A stretch of DNA of 64,000 nt from Keratinibaculum paraultunense (GTDB lineage: Bacteria > Bacillota > Clostridia > Tissierellales > Tepidimicrobiaceae): assembly GCF_016767175.1 (NCBI RefSeq), contig NZ_CP068564.1, positions 1,488,001-1,552,000 on the forward strand, read 5' to 3'. Within the stretch, counting starts at the first letter, position 1. Each line of letters opens with the position of its first letter. The position numbers and the translations under genes are program-made. Below are positions 8,296-16,734 of the stretch, piece by piece. The notes below the pieces were generated by a model. The model did not search any database. It saw nothing but the letters and a program-made list of their open reading frames with translations, and was not told the DNA's origin.

Positions 8296-9426
8296 TTAAA
8301 CCTCACTGTTTCCAGAAGTAGCCTCCGCTTTTTCCCCATCCACATTCACTACAACTCCAGTTCGATATTTAACATCTGAAGCTCCTCTATAGCTTTTAGA
8401 TAAAAACACATTGTAAGTTTCATAAAAAATCCTCCTCATTGTTATTAGGTTCTTACCTATATAACGCACAAGGAGGAAAAAGGGGACATATCTTTTTAAA
8501 TTATTTTGAAATACTTTATGGCATTCAATACCATCTTGATGCCATATTAAATAAGTTATTTCATTAGTTTTCCACATATAAGCATTAGATTGTTTAAAAA
8601 TAAACTCTTCTATTTCTGTATTTCCTGTATCATAATATGATTTACCTTTTCTGGACGATGCCAGAAAACTTATATCAAGTTTTTTGTTATTCTCTGTGGC
8701 ATAATTATAAATAAGCATATTATGCCCTTCATTGATATTAACTAATTTAAAATCCATAGGAACATAATTGATTTTTAATGACTTTAGATCGATATTATCT
8801 TTATTTATATTTTGTGGTATGAAGATGCTAAACTTAGGGAATGTTACAACTACCCAATCAAAAAACCTTTCATGTACTTCCGCATTAACTACTAAAACAG
8901 TAGAAAAACTTAAAAAACATACTATTATAAATGCAGCTACTCTTTTAACCATTTTCATGAATATACTATTAGTCTTTTGTGAAATCTTAATATCTTTTAG
9001 TTTCCGTCTGAAGCTCTTAGAATAGTTAGGTTTGTGTAATGCTAGGGTATTATCATAGTCTTTTGTCTCTTCTATAAGAGCTATTTCACAAGCTTTTTTC
9101 ATAGAGTTATCATCAATCCATGAATTTTTAAGTCCCATAAAAGCAGATAGCATTTTTTGTATATAACGTAATTTACCTATAACATTTTCTATCTCAAGTA
9201 TCTTTTCTATTTTAGAAGGAGGATTATTAAAACAATATCGAAAGAAAAGAATATTACGATACTCCAATGGTAATAAACCTATTTTTATAGCTAATTGATC
9301 AACCTGCTCTTCACTTAATGTTTGATACTTAATACTATTCATATTTAATTTAGTGATTGTTTCTAATTCATTCTGAAAAGATAATTGACATACCTCTTTC
9401 ATAATATTGTTAGCTATTTCGGACAC
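8296..9426 (-). CDS. DUF4367-type membrane protein, probable anti-sigma factor
   Basis: The 376-residue protein has a cytoplasmic helical N-terminal half, one membrane segment near residues 165-185 (VAAFIIVCFLSFSTVLVV), and an outer domain resembling DUF4367. It overlaps the upstream sigma-factor gene by 17 bases, the usual arrangement for an anti-sigma factor tethering its sigma factor at the membrane. The last 60 or so residues are odd: the family's usual ending is absent, and a tail rich in Tyr/Arg followed by an acidic end (GEKAEATSGNSEV) replaces it. In another frame the same DNA carries GAGGAGG followed by an ATG, so a past frameshift or gene fusion near 8400-8450 is possible. Confidence 0.68.
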   Translation of the reverse strand: MSEIANNIMKEVCQLSFQNELETITKLNMNSIKYQTLSEEQVDQLAIKIGLLPLEYRNILFFRYCFNNPPSKIEKILEIENVIGKLRYIQKMLSAFMGLKNSWIDDNSMKKACEIALIEETKDYDNTLALHKPNYSKSFRRKLKDIKISQKTNSIFMKMVKRVAAFIIVCFLSFSTVLVVNAEVHERFFDWVVVTFPKFSIFIPQNINKDNIDLKSLKINYVPMDFKLVNINEGHNMLIYNYATENNKKLDISFLASSRKGKSYYDTGNTEIEEFIFKQSNAYMWKTNEITYLIWHQDGIECHKVFQNNLKRYVPFFLLVRYIGKNLITMRRIFYETYNVFLSKSYRGASDVKYRTGVVVNVDGEKAEATSGNSEV

Positions 9427-9976
9427 TTATATCACCTTCTTCATAATATAGACGTAGTTTTTTTAAAATGCGTTGACCACGTTTTTTTGCAGCTTCTTCA
9501 GTAATTCCTAAAAGCTCTGAAATATCTTTAATTCTCATTTCATTGACAAAGCGTAGATGAATAAAAATTTTTTCATCATCTGAGAGTCTATTAATACAGG
9601 AAAGTAATTGTTCTTTATTTACTTTTTCTAAATATTCTTCTTCAATATAATAATCTCCTTCGTTGTTATCAAAATAGTCTACATCCTCTACATATATGAT
9701 TTTCTTACGTTTTCTTATGATATTCATTGTTTCATTCTTTAATATTATAACGCAGTAGGATTCTATTTGGGGACATGGCAAAGCAGATATTTTTTCTATA
9801 TTGTCAATAATCTTTAAAAATGTTTGTGATACAGCTTCTTCTGCATCAAATTTATTCTTTAACATATTAAAAGAAATATTATACATTTTTACATTCATTT
9901 TTGAAAAAATCCTATTAATAAAATCTACTTCGTCATCTGTTATCACACCAAATAGTATAATTATCAAAATTTTCAC
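9410..9976 (-). CDS. RNA polymerase sigma-70 family (ECF-type) sigma factor
   Basis: The 188-residue protein has region 2 (FDAEEAVSQTFLKIIDNIEKI) and region 4 (LSDDEKIFIHLRFVNEMRIKDISELLGITEEAAKKRGQ..) joined by a short linker, with no regions 1 or 3, as in extracytoplasmic-function sigma factors. The first codon is GTG at 9976, and a second GTG (in FGVITDD) is an alternative because neither has a strong ribosome binding site. It overlaps the DUF4367 gene, its likely membrane regulator. The protease and membrane protein further downstream are plausible members of its regulon. Confidence 0.82.
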   Translation of the reverse strand: MKILIIILFGVITDDEVDFINRIFSKMNVKMYNISFNMLKNKFDAEEAVSQTFLKIIDNIEKISALPCPQIESYCVIILKNETMNIIRKRKKIIYVEDVDYFDNNEGDYYIEEEYLEKVNKEQLLSCINRLSDDEKIFIHLRFVNEMRIKDISELLGITEEAAKKRGQRILKKLRLYYEEGDISVRNS

Positions 9977-10431
9977 CCCATGAGCATTAAGTAGTAACTC
10001 AATTATAACATTAATTTACCAAATAATAACAATTTTATTTGCTAACAAATATTGAATTATTTTAGATTTTAGGGTATCATCTCTCTAATTACCCTATGTC
10101 ATCTATATTTTACCCTATTTTTGACCCTTTTTTTGTCCTCAAACCACTACATGTTGTGGTCAAACCCTATTATTTCTCCTTCGAACCACAATTATACTCT
10201 CCACATGGCTTGAGCGGCTTGGATTGATGTCTTGGACTGATTTTTTGAACCTTACGTCTACGGGGACATGTCAATGGGTTTTTCGGTCTTTTTTGAAAAA
10301 TCGTCGTTCGCAGGAACATATCAACAAGCCTTTCTTCCTAATATACATGTTTAAATGGTTTACGTAAATACCTCATCGTGATACTATTATTAAAGTTACC
10401 TCTATACGCTGATATTAGAAAGGCGGATTTT
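9977..10431. other. Intergenic region with repeats before lgt
   Basis: This 455-base spacer marks the change from AT-rich to more G+C-rich DNA. It contains an imperfect palindrome (CCACTACATGTTGTGG near 10144-10160). It also has two imperfect direct repeats of about 40 bases, at 10241-10278 and 10289-10329, both running from TTTTTTGAA through CGTC to GGRACATRTCAA. No gene is seen. Confidence 0.45.
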
Positions 10432-11238
10432 ATGATAGATAGATATTTAATAAAAAACCTATTTGGCATTAATGGTTTAAATATTGCATGGTATGGCGTT
10501 ATTATTGGATTCGGGGTTTTACTTGGTGTTTTGATTGCCTGTCGTGAAGCTAAAAGACAGAACCTTAAAAGTGAAATAATCTTTGATTTTCTCTTTTTAG
10601 CGCTCCCCATCGCAATCATCTGCGCGCGAATTTATTACGTTGTATTTGAATGGGAACAGTATAGCGGCAACTTTACAAAGATGATTGCTATTTGGGAAGG
10701 TGGTCTTGCTATATATGGAGGAGTTATTGGTGGAATCATAGCTGCGATTATTTTTTCAAAACGCAGTCAATTCCCATTTTTCCGACTTGTTGATATGGTT
10801 GTACCAAGCTTAATTCTAGGACAGGCAATTGGTCGATGGGGTAATTTTGTGAACCAGGAGGTCTTCGGCAATCTCGTTGCAAACCCAAATCTTCAATTCT
10901 TCCCCTATGCTGTATTCATAGAACGGTTGGAAGAATGGCATCAAGCTACATTTTTTTATGAAAGCATGTGGAATTTGTGTGTATTTGCTGTACTGGTTTA
11001 TTTCCGCAAAAAGACAAAGTTTAACGGTCAGCTTTTGGCAACTTACTTTATCGGATATGGGCTAGGTCGTTTTTGGATTGAAGGATTGCGTTCAGATAGT
11101 CTTTATCTGGTCCCGGGACTTAGAATATCGCAAGCACTGTCATTGGTTCTGATCATTTTCGGAATTATTATAATCGTATTCCACAATAAACTCTTCAAAA
11201 AAACCACTGATTATACGGGTAAATATATGATTAAATAA
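10432..11238 (+). CDS. lgt: Prolipoprotein diacylglyceryl transferase
   Basis: Lgt transfers diacylglycerol from phosphatidylglycerol to the lipobox cysteine of prolipoproteins at the membrane. The ATG at 10432 gives 268 residues and follows GAAAGGCGG; the longer frame from 10378 has no ribosome binding site. Seven or so membrane segments and the family signature GRWGNFVNQEVFG are present, with WYGVII, GGLAIYGG and a conserved FFYES further along. A strong terminator follows. Base composition is richer in G+C than the neighbours to the left, so this may be a second, acquired lgt copy; that is inference. Confidence 0.92.
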   Translation: MIDRYLIKNLFGINGLNIAWYGVIIGFGVLLGVLIACREAKRQNLKSEIIFDFLFLALPIAIICARIYYVVFEWEQYSGNFTKMIAIWEGGLAIYGGVIGGIIAAIIFSKRSQFPFFRLVDMVVPSLILGQAIGRWGNFVNQEVFGNLVANPNLQFFPYAVFIERLEEWHQATFFYESMWNLCVFAVLVYFRKKTKFNGQLLATYFIGYGLGRFWIEGLRSDSLYLVPGLRISQALSLVLIIFGIIIIVFHNKLFKKTTDYTGKYMIK

Positions 11239-11285
11239 AAAGATACCGCTGTCAGTATTTGTACTGAAGCGGTGTCTTTTTATTT
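11237..11285 (+). terminator. Rho-independent terminator after lgt
   Basis: A long hairpin (AAGATACCGCTGTCAGTA / TACTGAAGCGGTGTCTT) is followed by TTTTTATTT, just after the lgt stop codon. Confidence 0.88.
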
Positions 11286-11334
11286 GCACAGTGTAATAAT
11301 CAAAGTATAGGAAATTATAATTCAAAGTCCTGTT

Positions 11335-11694
11335 TCATTCTCCACATTCATCGTGGTGCTCATGTTCATGGCAAACAGAACCAGTAGATTTAAGAGAACC
11401 CTGCAGGTATGCTTCTACTGCTGCTTTGGCATCACCTCTTGCCCCAACAATAACCTCAATGTTCCTTTCATTAAAAATGTCAACTGCACCTCCTCCCATA
11501 CCACCACTGATGATGACGTTTACTCCACGATCGGCAAGAAAATTAGGCAAGAATCCAGGTTTATGCCCGGGGTTAGCGATGGTTTCACTTTTAACAATTT
11601 TGTTGTTTTCGGTGTCAAAAATTATAAACCCTTCGCAATGTCCAAAGTGCTCAGTCACCATTCCGTTATCACTTGCTACAGCAATTTTAATCAT
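11335..11694 (-). CDS. NifX/NifB-like dinitrogenase iron-molybdenum cofactor domain protein with His-rich tail
   Basis: The start at 11694 (119 residues) is chosen because GGAGGTC lies a few bases upstream. The product is a small single-domain protein of the NifX/NafY/NifB C-terminal family (IAVASDNG..VTEHFGHCEGFIIFD, ISGGMGGGAVDIF), which binds metal-sulfur cofactors or clusters. It ends in CHEHEHHDECGE, a probable metal-binding tail. Its start overlaps the end of the C_GCAxxG_C_C gene by 8 bases, and it is the last gene of the operon. No nitrogenase genes are present, so a role in the ORP-like complex rather than nitrogen fixation is inferred. Confidence 0.83.
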   Translation of the reverse strand: MIKIAVASDNGMVTEHFGHCEGFIIFDTENNKIVKSETIANPGHKPGFLPNFLADRGVNVIISGGMGGGAVDIFNERNIEVIVGARGDAKAAVEAYLQGSLKSTGSVCHEHEHHDECGE

Positions 11695-12160
11695 AGTTGA
11701 CCTCCTCCATTCTTTTACTCTGAATATATTCATCAAGTATCCTTGCAGCTTGCTCAACAAGTTCTGCGCAAGACCGCTTTTTATAATAATTATCATTTCT
11801 GGTCTCGGGTATAGGTTTATCATGCTTAATTGAAATACCTAACAGTTTCCTGCATATGATTGATCCGTTTTCATTTTCAAATTGTTTTGCCAAATCTTGA
11901 ACTAGCTCATAATGTTCTGCTTTCGCATTTTTGCTGGATGGATCTGTGTAACCATATTTCATGCCGACCACCATAAACATTCCTGTCACAGCACCACATA
12001 CTTCTCGCAACCTACCCATACCTCCTCCGAAAGAAGATGCAATTTTTAATGCTGTTTCCGTGTCCAGCCCCGTTTCATCACAAAAAGCAGCAAAAACAGA
12101 TTGAGAGCAATTGTAGCCTTTTTTAAACAATTTTCTTGCCAAATCTGAATGTGCACTCAT
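11687..12160 (-). CDS. C_GCAxxG_C_C family redox protein
   Basis: The 157-residue protein shows the spaced cysteine pattern that names this family: C in GYNCSQSVF, GAVTG within REVCGAVTG, C in SIICRKLLG, and C in RSCAELV. Such proteins are small, usually cytoplasmic, of unknown biochemical role, and occur in anaerobes near iron-sulfur or redox genes. The GGGMGRL stretch is also typical. Its ATG overlaps the Mrp stop (ATGA) and its end overlaps the NifX gene by 8 bases, so all three are translationally linked. Confidence 0.82.
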   Translation of the reverse strand: MSAHSDLARKLFKKGYNCSQSVFAAFCDETGLDTETALKIASSFGGGMGRLREVCGAVTGMFMVVGMKYGYTDPSSKNAKAEHYELVQDLAKQFENENGSIICRKLLGISIKHDKPIPETRNDNYYKKRSCAELVEQAARILDEYIQSKRMEEVNYD

Positions 12161-13005
12161 TTATTATCTTCCTCAATGATTTCCTCCAATACTTTTGCCA
12201 CCGGATCAAGCCAATCGCCGTCAAAAAGTTCTATCATACCCTTATCACAGGCGGCAGAAATTTTGGGGTTGACCGGAAGCTTAGCAAGCACTTTTAAATT
12301 ATGCTTTTCGGCAATTTCGTCAATATGGCTGTCGCCGAAAATTTTGTGTTCCTTACCGCAATCCGGACATTTAAAATAGGACATATTTTCTACTAAACCA
12401 ACGATAGGAATATTCATCATTTCAGCCATCCTGACTGCTTTTGATACAATCATGGATACAAGCTCCTGAGGCGAGGTTACAACAATGATCCCATCAACAG
12501 CAATGGATTGAAATACAGTAAGGGGAACATCGCCGGTGCCCGGTGGCATATCGATGAACATAAAATCCACATCGCTCCAGATAACATCTGACCAGAACTG
12601 CTTTACCATATTTCCGATCAGGGGTCCTCTCCACACAACTGGATCGGTATCATTCTCTAAAAGCAAATTAACAGACATTATATCAATACCTGTCTTACTT
12701 TTAACTGGGAATAAGCCAAATTCACTTCCTGTGGCTTTTTCCTTGATACCAAATGCCTTAGGAATAGAAGGCCCGGTTACATCAGCGTCCAGAACAGCGG
12801 TATGATACCCCATTCTATTCATGGTAACAGCTAGCATGGAAGTTACCAGTGACTTTCCAACCCCTCCTTTACCGCTGACAACACCAATAACCTTTTTAAT
12901 GCTGCTCATTTCATGTGGTTTCACGGAGAAATCATTTTTCTTCTCTTTTCTTTCTGCGCAGTCCTCCGAGCAACTGCTGCAGCTTTGGTTGCAATTTTCG
13001 CTCAT
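12157..13005 (-). CDS. Mrp/NBP35-type iron-sulfur cluster carrier ATPase
   Basis: The start at 13005 (282 residues) follows GGAAGGAG. The N-terminus holds a cysteine-rich tag (CNQSCSSCSEDC). Then come the deviant Walker A motif GKGGVGKS (about residues 45-52), a MFIDMPPGTGD segment typical of Mrp, and a CPDC pair near residue 215 that would bind a 4Fe-4S cluster at the dimer interface. These P-loop ATPases bind and transfer iron-sulfur clusters to target proteins. In this operon it would supply or remodel clusters for the NifX and ferredoxin-MinD proteins. Confidence 0.9.
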   Translation of the reverse strand: MSENCNQSCSSCSEDCAERKEKKNDFSVKPHEMSSIKKVIGVVSGKGGVGKSLVTSMLAVTMNRMGYHTAVLDADVTGPSIPKAFGIKEKATGSEFGLFPVKSKTGIDIMSVNLLLENDTDPVVWRGPLIGNMVKQFWSDVIWSDVDFMFIDMPPGTGDVPLTVFQSIAVDGIIVVTSPQELVSMIVSKAVRMAEMMNIPIVGLVENMSYFKCPDCGKEHKIFGDSHIDEIAEKHNLKVLAKLPVNPKISAACDKGMIELFDGDWLDPVAKVLEEIIEEDNK

Positions 13006-13060
13006 AATATTAGCTCCTTCCTGTATATTTTTCATGCATGGTTGTTATGCTGTAATAACT

Positions 13061-13792
13061 TTAGTGTTCGGTAAACATAATAAGCAGTGCGAAAACAATT
13101 CCCAATATAAATGCTAGTGTAGAGTGCTTTTTCTCATGTTCCCTTGCTTCAGGCAATAAATGCGATGCCGAAACGTATATTAAAACACCAGCAACAAATC
13201 CAAGCATATGTCCTAAAACATTGTTACTAAGATGTTGAACAATTGGATATGCTATAAAGGCACCGATAGGAGTTGTTAATGCTGCTGCAAGAAAAGCATA
13301 AATCCCAGCTTTCCTTGTGCTATATCCACCTTTAAGTAACATTGAAAAAGTTATAACGCCTTCGGCGAACTCATGAACAACCAACCCAACTCCAGTAAGA
13401 ATTCCAACTACTGTGCTGATACTAAAAGTAACTGTGTATACAACGCCATCTATAAGTGAATGAATTAAGATACCTTCAATTGCAGTTATGCCAAAGGCCA
13501 GTTCTTTTTGCTTTGTTTTGTATTTGATGATCTTATTGCTGAAATACATAAATAAAAATCCTGCGAGCGCAGTAAATCCTGCGTAGGAGGTTTTTTGTAT
13601 AGCTTGAGGTAAAGTCATTATCAGCGGGGAAGAGATAAGTATTCCCGCAGCAAAACACATACAATAGTCTTTAATTTTTTCTGCCCATTCGCGATTTTTA
13701 TAAAGAGTCCAGATTCCCAAACTGTTTACTATCATTGCTCCCATTGCAAAAGCAGAAATAAAAATAAATGTATTAATATCTTTCACAGGCAT
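13061..13792 (-). CDS. ZIP family metal transporter
   Basis: The 243-residue membrane protein has about eight transmembrane segments. The ZIP metal-site motifs are present: HSLIDGVVY in the fourth segment and HEFAEG in the fifth. ZIP proteins move divalent metals such as zinc, iron or manganese into the cytoplasm. Its place between the metallo-beta-lactamase-fold and Mrp genes of a metal-cluster operon suggests it feeds a metal (iron, or another ion) to that system, but the specificity cannot be read from the sequence. Confidence 0.86.
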   Translation of the reverse strand: MPVKDINTFIFISAFAMGAMIVNSLGIWTLYKNREWAEKIKDYCMCFAAGILISSPLIMTLPQAIQKTSYAGFTALAGFLFMYFSNKIIKYKTKQKELAFGITAIEGILIHSLIDGVVYTVTFSISTVVGILTGVGLVVHEFAEGVITFSMLLKGGYSTRKAGIYAFLAAALTTPIGAFIAYPIVQHLSNNVLGHMLGFVAGVLIYVSASHLLPEAREHEKKHSTLAFILGIVFALLIMFTEH

Positions 13793-13823
13793 TCATCTCC
13801 CTTGATTTGCACTATCAAATAAT

Positions 13824-14645
13824 TCATATGTGTATTTCACTGCCTGCTGACAGATAATCGATGCTATCACCCATAATAGTTTTCAGCCTTTTATAAGGCT
13901 CCAGACCAGTGCAATGACATGTGTAAAACTTTGCTTTTGTATCCACCAGGTATTTACCAATTCTATCTATCATTTCATGGACCTCGTTTCCGCCAGAACG
14001 GTTGGAAAGATGAAATCCACCTATCACATAGTTAGGCATACGTCTTTTTAAGTCATGGAAGTATTCAAGAATATTTACAATACCATTATGGGCGCAGCCT
14101 GTTACCAAAAGCGTCTTTCCTGCCTCCTCTATAATGAGGTTTTGTTCATGCGCAAAAGTATCCTGTACTATTTTGCCGTCATGTTTCATAAGCAAACTGT
14201 CATTTGACTTTGGTAGAGGTTCCTTCCTGGTAATATTTGAGAACACTTGAACCCCCTTGCTGACAAAGAAACGGTCTGATGTAAATACAATTCGCTTGTT
14301 TTGCTTCAATTCTTCATCCAAGCCAATATACTCCGGTTCATCATTTGAACGCAAAGCATAGTATTTTTCAAATGCTAGTCGGTGTAGGAATACCTCGGCT
14401 TTCGTGTTTTCACGCAAAAAAGCTCTTAGCCCGCCACCATGATCATAATGCCCATGCGAAATAATCAGATAATCAACCTCAGAGATATCTACATTCAGCT
14501 TCTTTGCATTTTCAAGAAATAACTCACTAGCGCCAACATCAAAAAGAATTTTGTGACTATTTGCTTCTATATAAAGGCTAAGTCCGTGTTCGCTGCCGAA
14601 GTTTTTGGATAGCGCTGTATTCTCAACTAGTGTTTTGATAATCAT
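13824..14645 (-). CDS. Metallo-beta-lactamase-fold hydrolase
   Basis: The 273-residue protein has the metal-binding HGHYDHGGG motif near residue 64, a downstream GCAHNGIVN histidine and a GGFHLS segment. It resembles the MBL-fold group annotated as 7,8-dihydropterin-6-methyl-4-(beta-D-ribofuranosyl)-aminobenzene-phosphate synthase-like proteins, found widely in anaerobes. The actual reaction is unknown. Its ATG overlaps the stop of the upstream ferredoxin-MinD ATPase (ATGA), so it is coupled to that gene. Confidence 0.84.
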   Translation of the reverse strand: MIIKTLVENTALSKNFGSEHGLSLYIEANSHKILFDVGASELFLENAKKLNVDISEVDYLIISHGHYDHGGGLRAFLRENTKAEVFLHRLAFEKYYALRSNDEPEYIGLDEELKQNKRIVFTSDRFFVSKGVQVFSNITRKEPLPKSNDSLLMKHDGKIVQDTFAHEQNLIIEEAGKTLLVTGCAHNGIVNILEYFHDLKRRMPNYVIGGFHLSNRSGGNEVHEMIDRIGKYLVDTKAKFYTCHCTGLEPYKRLKTIMGDSIDYLSAGSEIHI

Positions 14646-15526
14646 GACCTCAGCCCACCACCTTCTTCAAACAGCAGTTCCATTGTCTTGCTATAAATTG
14701 CTTTCACTGCTGCACCTGAGGCACAGTCTATATCAACAATTGTCTGCCCATTATTAATTGCTTTTACCGCGTCCAAATCAAAGGGTATTCTACCCAAAAG
14801 GCTAATTCCCTGACCTTTACAGAAGTTTTCTATCTTTTCTGTGTTTTGCATATTTGTGTCAAACTTATTGATACATACCGCCGTCTTTACGCCAAATTTC
14901 GCAGCTGTATTTATAATCCGCTCCATGTCACTAATTCCGGATATGGATGGCTCGGCCACAATTAACACCATATCAACACCGCTCAAAGACGCTATAACCG
15001 GGCAGCCTATACCGGGAGATCCGTCAATAATGGCAAACTCCACATCAGCGGCTGCTGACTTCATTTGCTTCTTTACCTCGGTAACCAACATTCCGGAGGT
15101 TCCGCTGCCCATTTTTAGCTGCGCTGTAGATAATACTTTTTCTCCATCTGTATATAACAGCAGTTCACCAGCTACAGCAGGTTTTAAAGTCACAGCTTCA
15201 ACAGGGCAAACAAGCTCGCAAACCCCGCAACCTTCACAGGCAAAAGGATCTACCTTGTATTTCCCGTCTGCTGATATAGCTTCAAATCGGCAGTTTTGCA
15301 TGCATTGTCCGCACTCTATGCACAGCTCGATATCTATCTCGGCTTTCGGCAAACCATAATAGTCTGTTTTCTTTGGCAGGGAGTTTTGCTTTGTTATAAG
15401 ATGCAGGTTAGGTGCATCTACATCACAGTCTGCATAAGCCTTAGCCTTTGAAAGCTTGATAAAAGCACTGGCTATTGTAGTTTTACCAGTACCGCCTTTA
15501 CCGCTAAGAATTAGAAGTTGTTTCAT
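14642..15526 (-). CDS. MinD-type P-loop ATPase with inserted 2x[4Fe-4S] ferredoxin domain
   Basis: The 294-residue protein starts with the deviant Walker A GKGGTGKT (residues 9-16). An inserted ferredoxin domain carries two CxxCxxCxxxC sets (C69, C72, C75, C79 and C97, C100, C103, C107 with CP). After this comes the ATPase switch region DGSPGIGCP and MVLIVAEPS. Fused ferredoxin-MinD ATPases occur as pairs in ORP-type gene sets of sulfate reducers and other anaerobes. This one overlaps its paralogue upstream by 23 bases, suggesting the two act as a heterodimer in metal-cluster handling. Confidence 0.88.
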   Translation of the reverse strand: MKQLLILSGKGGTGKTTIASAFIKLSKAKAYADCDVDAPNLHLITKQNSLPKKTDYYGLPKAEIDIELCIECGQCMQNCRFEAISADGKYKVDPFACEGCGVCELVCPVEAVTLKPAVAGELLLYTDGEKVLSTAQLKMGSGTSGMLVTEVKKQMKSAAADVEFAIIDGSPGIGCPVIASLSGVDMVLIVAEPSISGISDMERIINTAAKFGVKTAVCINKFDTNMQNTEKIENFCKGQGISLLGRIPFDLDAVKAINNGQTIVDIDCASGAAVKAIYSKTMELLFEEGGGLRS

Positions 15527-16364
15527 GATGCACCTCCTTTTTCACAGTCTCCAGCAAAAAAGAAAAAATCGTCCGGTATCTTTCACTTTTCCTTACAGCG
15601 ATTTCTGCATTTGAATTTAGCATACCGAGTGCACTGTCAAATGGAATTCGACCTATAATTTTTATGTTCTTTTCTATGCAGAATTGCTCTGATGGATTTT
15701 CACCATCAAGGCACTTGTTAAGAACAACTCCGAACGGCTTGTTAAATAACTTCACCAGTTCATATACCATGTTAAGGTTATGAACGCCGAACAATGTAGG
15801 CTCAGCTACTAATATACAGTAGTCTGCATCCTTAATGCTTTCCATGACTATACAGGCACTTCCGGGAGGGCAGTCGATAAATATCGTCTTGTTCCTTTCA
15901 GGTTTGTTCTCATTAAGCAACTTTTTTATAATTGGTATACCCGAAGGTTCACCGGTGTTCAATATTCCTGTATATACTGTTACCTGGTCCGAAGCTCCTT
16001 TTTGGATCTTGCCAATAACCTTTTCTTTCTCTGTTAACGCTTTCTCAGGGCAAAGCAAGATACAACCTCCACAAGAGTGACATATATCTTCAAATATAAT
16101 CAGTTTATCTTTTATATAGGCAAGGGCATTAAACTTGCAAAAGTCAACACACTTTCGACATCCATTGCATAGCTTGCCATCCACCTTTGGAATTCGTACA
16201 TGTACTTCTTCTTCCTGAATGTTTTCGGGCTTAAAAAAAAGGTGACCATTTGGTTCTTCAACATCACAGTCAATATACGTTGATATTTTTGCAGCCGCAG
16301 CTAAATTAACCGACACCAGTGTTTTTCCTGTGCCGCCCTTGCCACTTAGCACAGCTATCCTCAT
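15504..16364 (-). CDS. MinD-type P-loop ATPase with ferredoxin domain (paralogue)
   Basis: The start at 16364 (286 residues) follows GGAGGG. Layout matches the neighbouring gene: Walker A GKGGTGKT (residues 8-15), ferredoxin insert with C66, C69, C72, C76 and C95, C98, C101, C105, then FIDCPPGSACIV and CILVAEPT. The two ATPases differ clearly in sequence, so this is an old duplication and not a recent repeat. Together with NifX, NifU-like and Mrp proteins it probably assembles or moves a metal-sulfur cluster. The substrate is not known. Confidence 0.88.
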   Translation of the reverse strand: MRIAVLSGKGGTGKTLVSVNLAAAAKISTYIDCDVEEPNGHLFFKPENIQEEEVHVRIPKVDGKLCNGCRKCVDFCKFNALAYIKDKLIIFEDICHSCGGCILLCPEKALTEKEKVIGKIQKGASDQVTVYTGILNTGEPSGIPIIKKLLNENKPERNKTIFIDCPPGSACIVMESIKDADYCILVAEPTLFGVHNLNMVYELVKLFNKPFGVVLNKCLDGENPSEQFCIEKNIKIIGRIPFDSALGMLNSNAEIAVRKSERYRTIFSFLLETVKKEVHHETTSNS

Positions 16365-16365
16365 T

Positions 16366-16734
16366 TTAGTTCCCTCCATGGCCATGAAAACCAGGATGAA
16401 TTTCATCGAGTAAGGATAGCTTTCCACTGATGAAGTCATCAATATTTTTTTTAGCGGAAATACCCGCTGTTTTATATATTTTAATATCAGCGGATTTGAG
16501 CACATTAGCTGCATTTTCGCCACATCGGGGAGTAAGTAAAGCGTTCACTTTATTATCCACTATTGTTTGTGCTGCCTTAATTCCTGCTCCGCCTGTACTT
16601 GCTGCTGCACCATTATCAAGAAATATACTCTCTTTAGTTTCAGTATCATAAATTAGAAAATAGGGAGCACGCCCAAAGGATACACATACATTCGACTCCA
16701 AACTTTTTTCATCTACCGGAATTGCTATTTTCAT
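16366..16734 (-). CDS. NifX-like dinitrogenase iron-molybdenum cofactor domain protein
   Basis: The start at 16734 gives 122 residues with the family pattern IAIPVDEKS..SFGRAPYFLIYD and GGAGIKAAQTIV. It binds metal-sulfur clusters by family; in ORP systems the equivalent protein is the cluster-carrying orange protein. It ends in HPGFHGHGGN, a short His/Gly tail. The gene overlaps the NifU-like gene by 26 bases and ends one base before the first ferredoxin-MinD gene begins, so it is tightly embedded in the operon. Confidence 0.83.
   Translation of the reverse strand: MKIAIPVDEKSLESNVCVSFGRAPYFLIYDTETKESIFLDNGAAASTGGAGIKAAQTIVDNKVNALLTPRCGENAANVLKSADIKIYKTAGISAKKNIDDFISGKLSLLDEIHPGFHGHGGN

Noticed and set aside
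14841-15359. Plus-strand frame opposite the ferredoxin-MinD gene
   Set aside because: It is a shadow of the strongly conserved minus-strand gene, and its composition is not protein-like.
11335-16734. Nitrogen-fixation gene cluster
   Set aside because: NifX-like proteins are present but no nifH, nifD, nifK or nifE-type genes, so they most likely belong to an ORP-like system.
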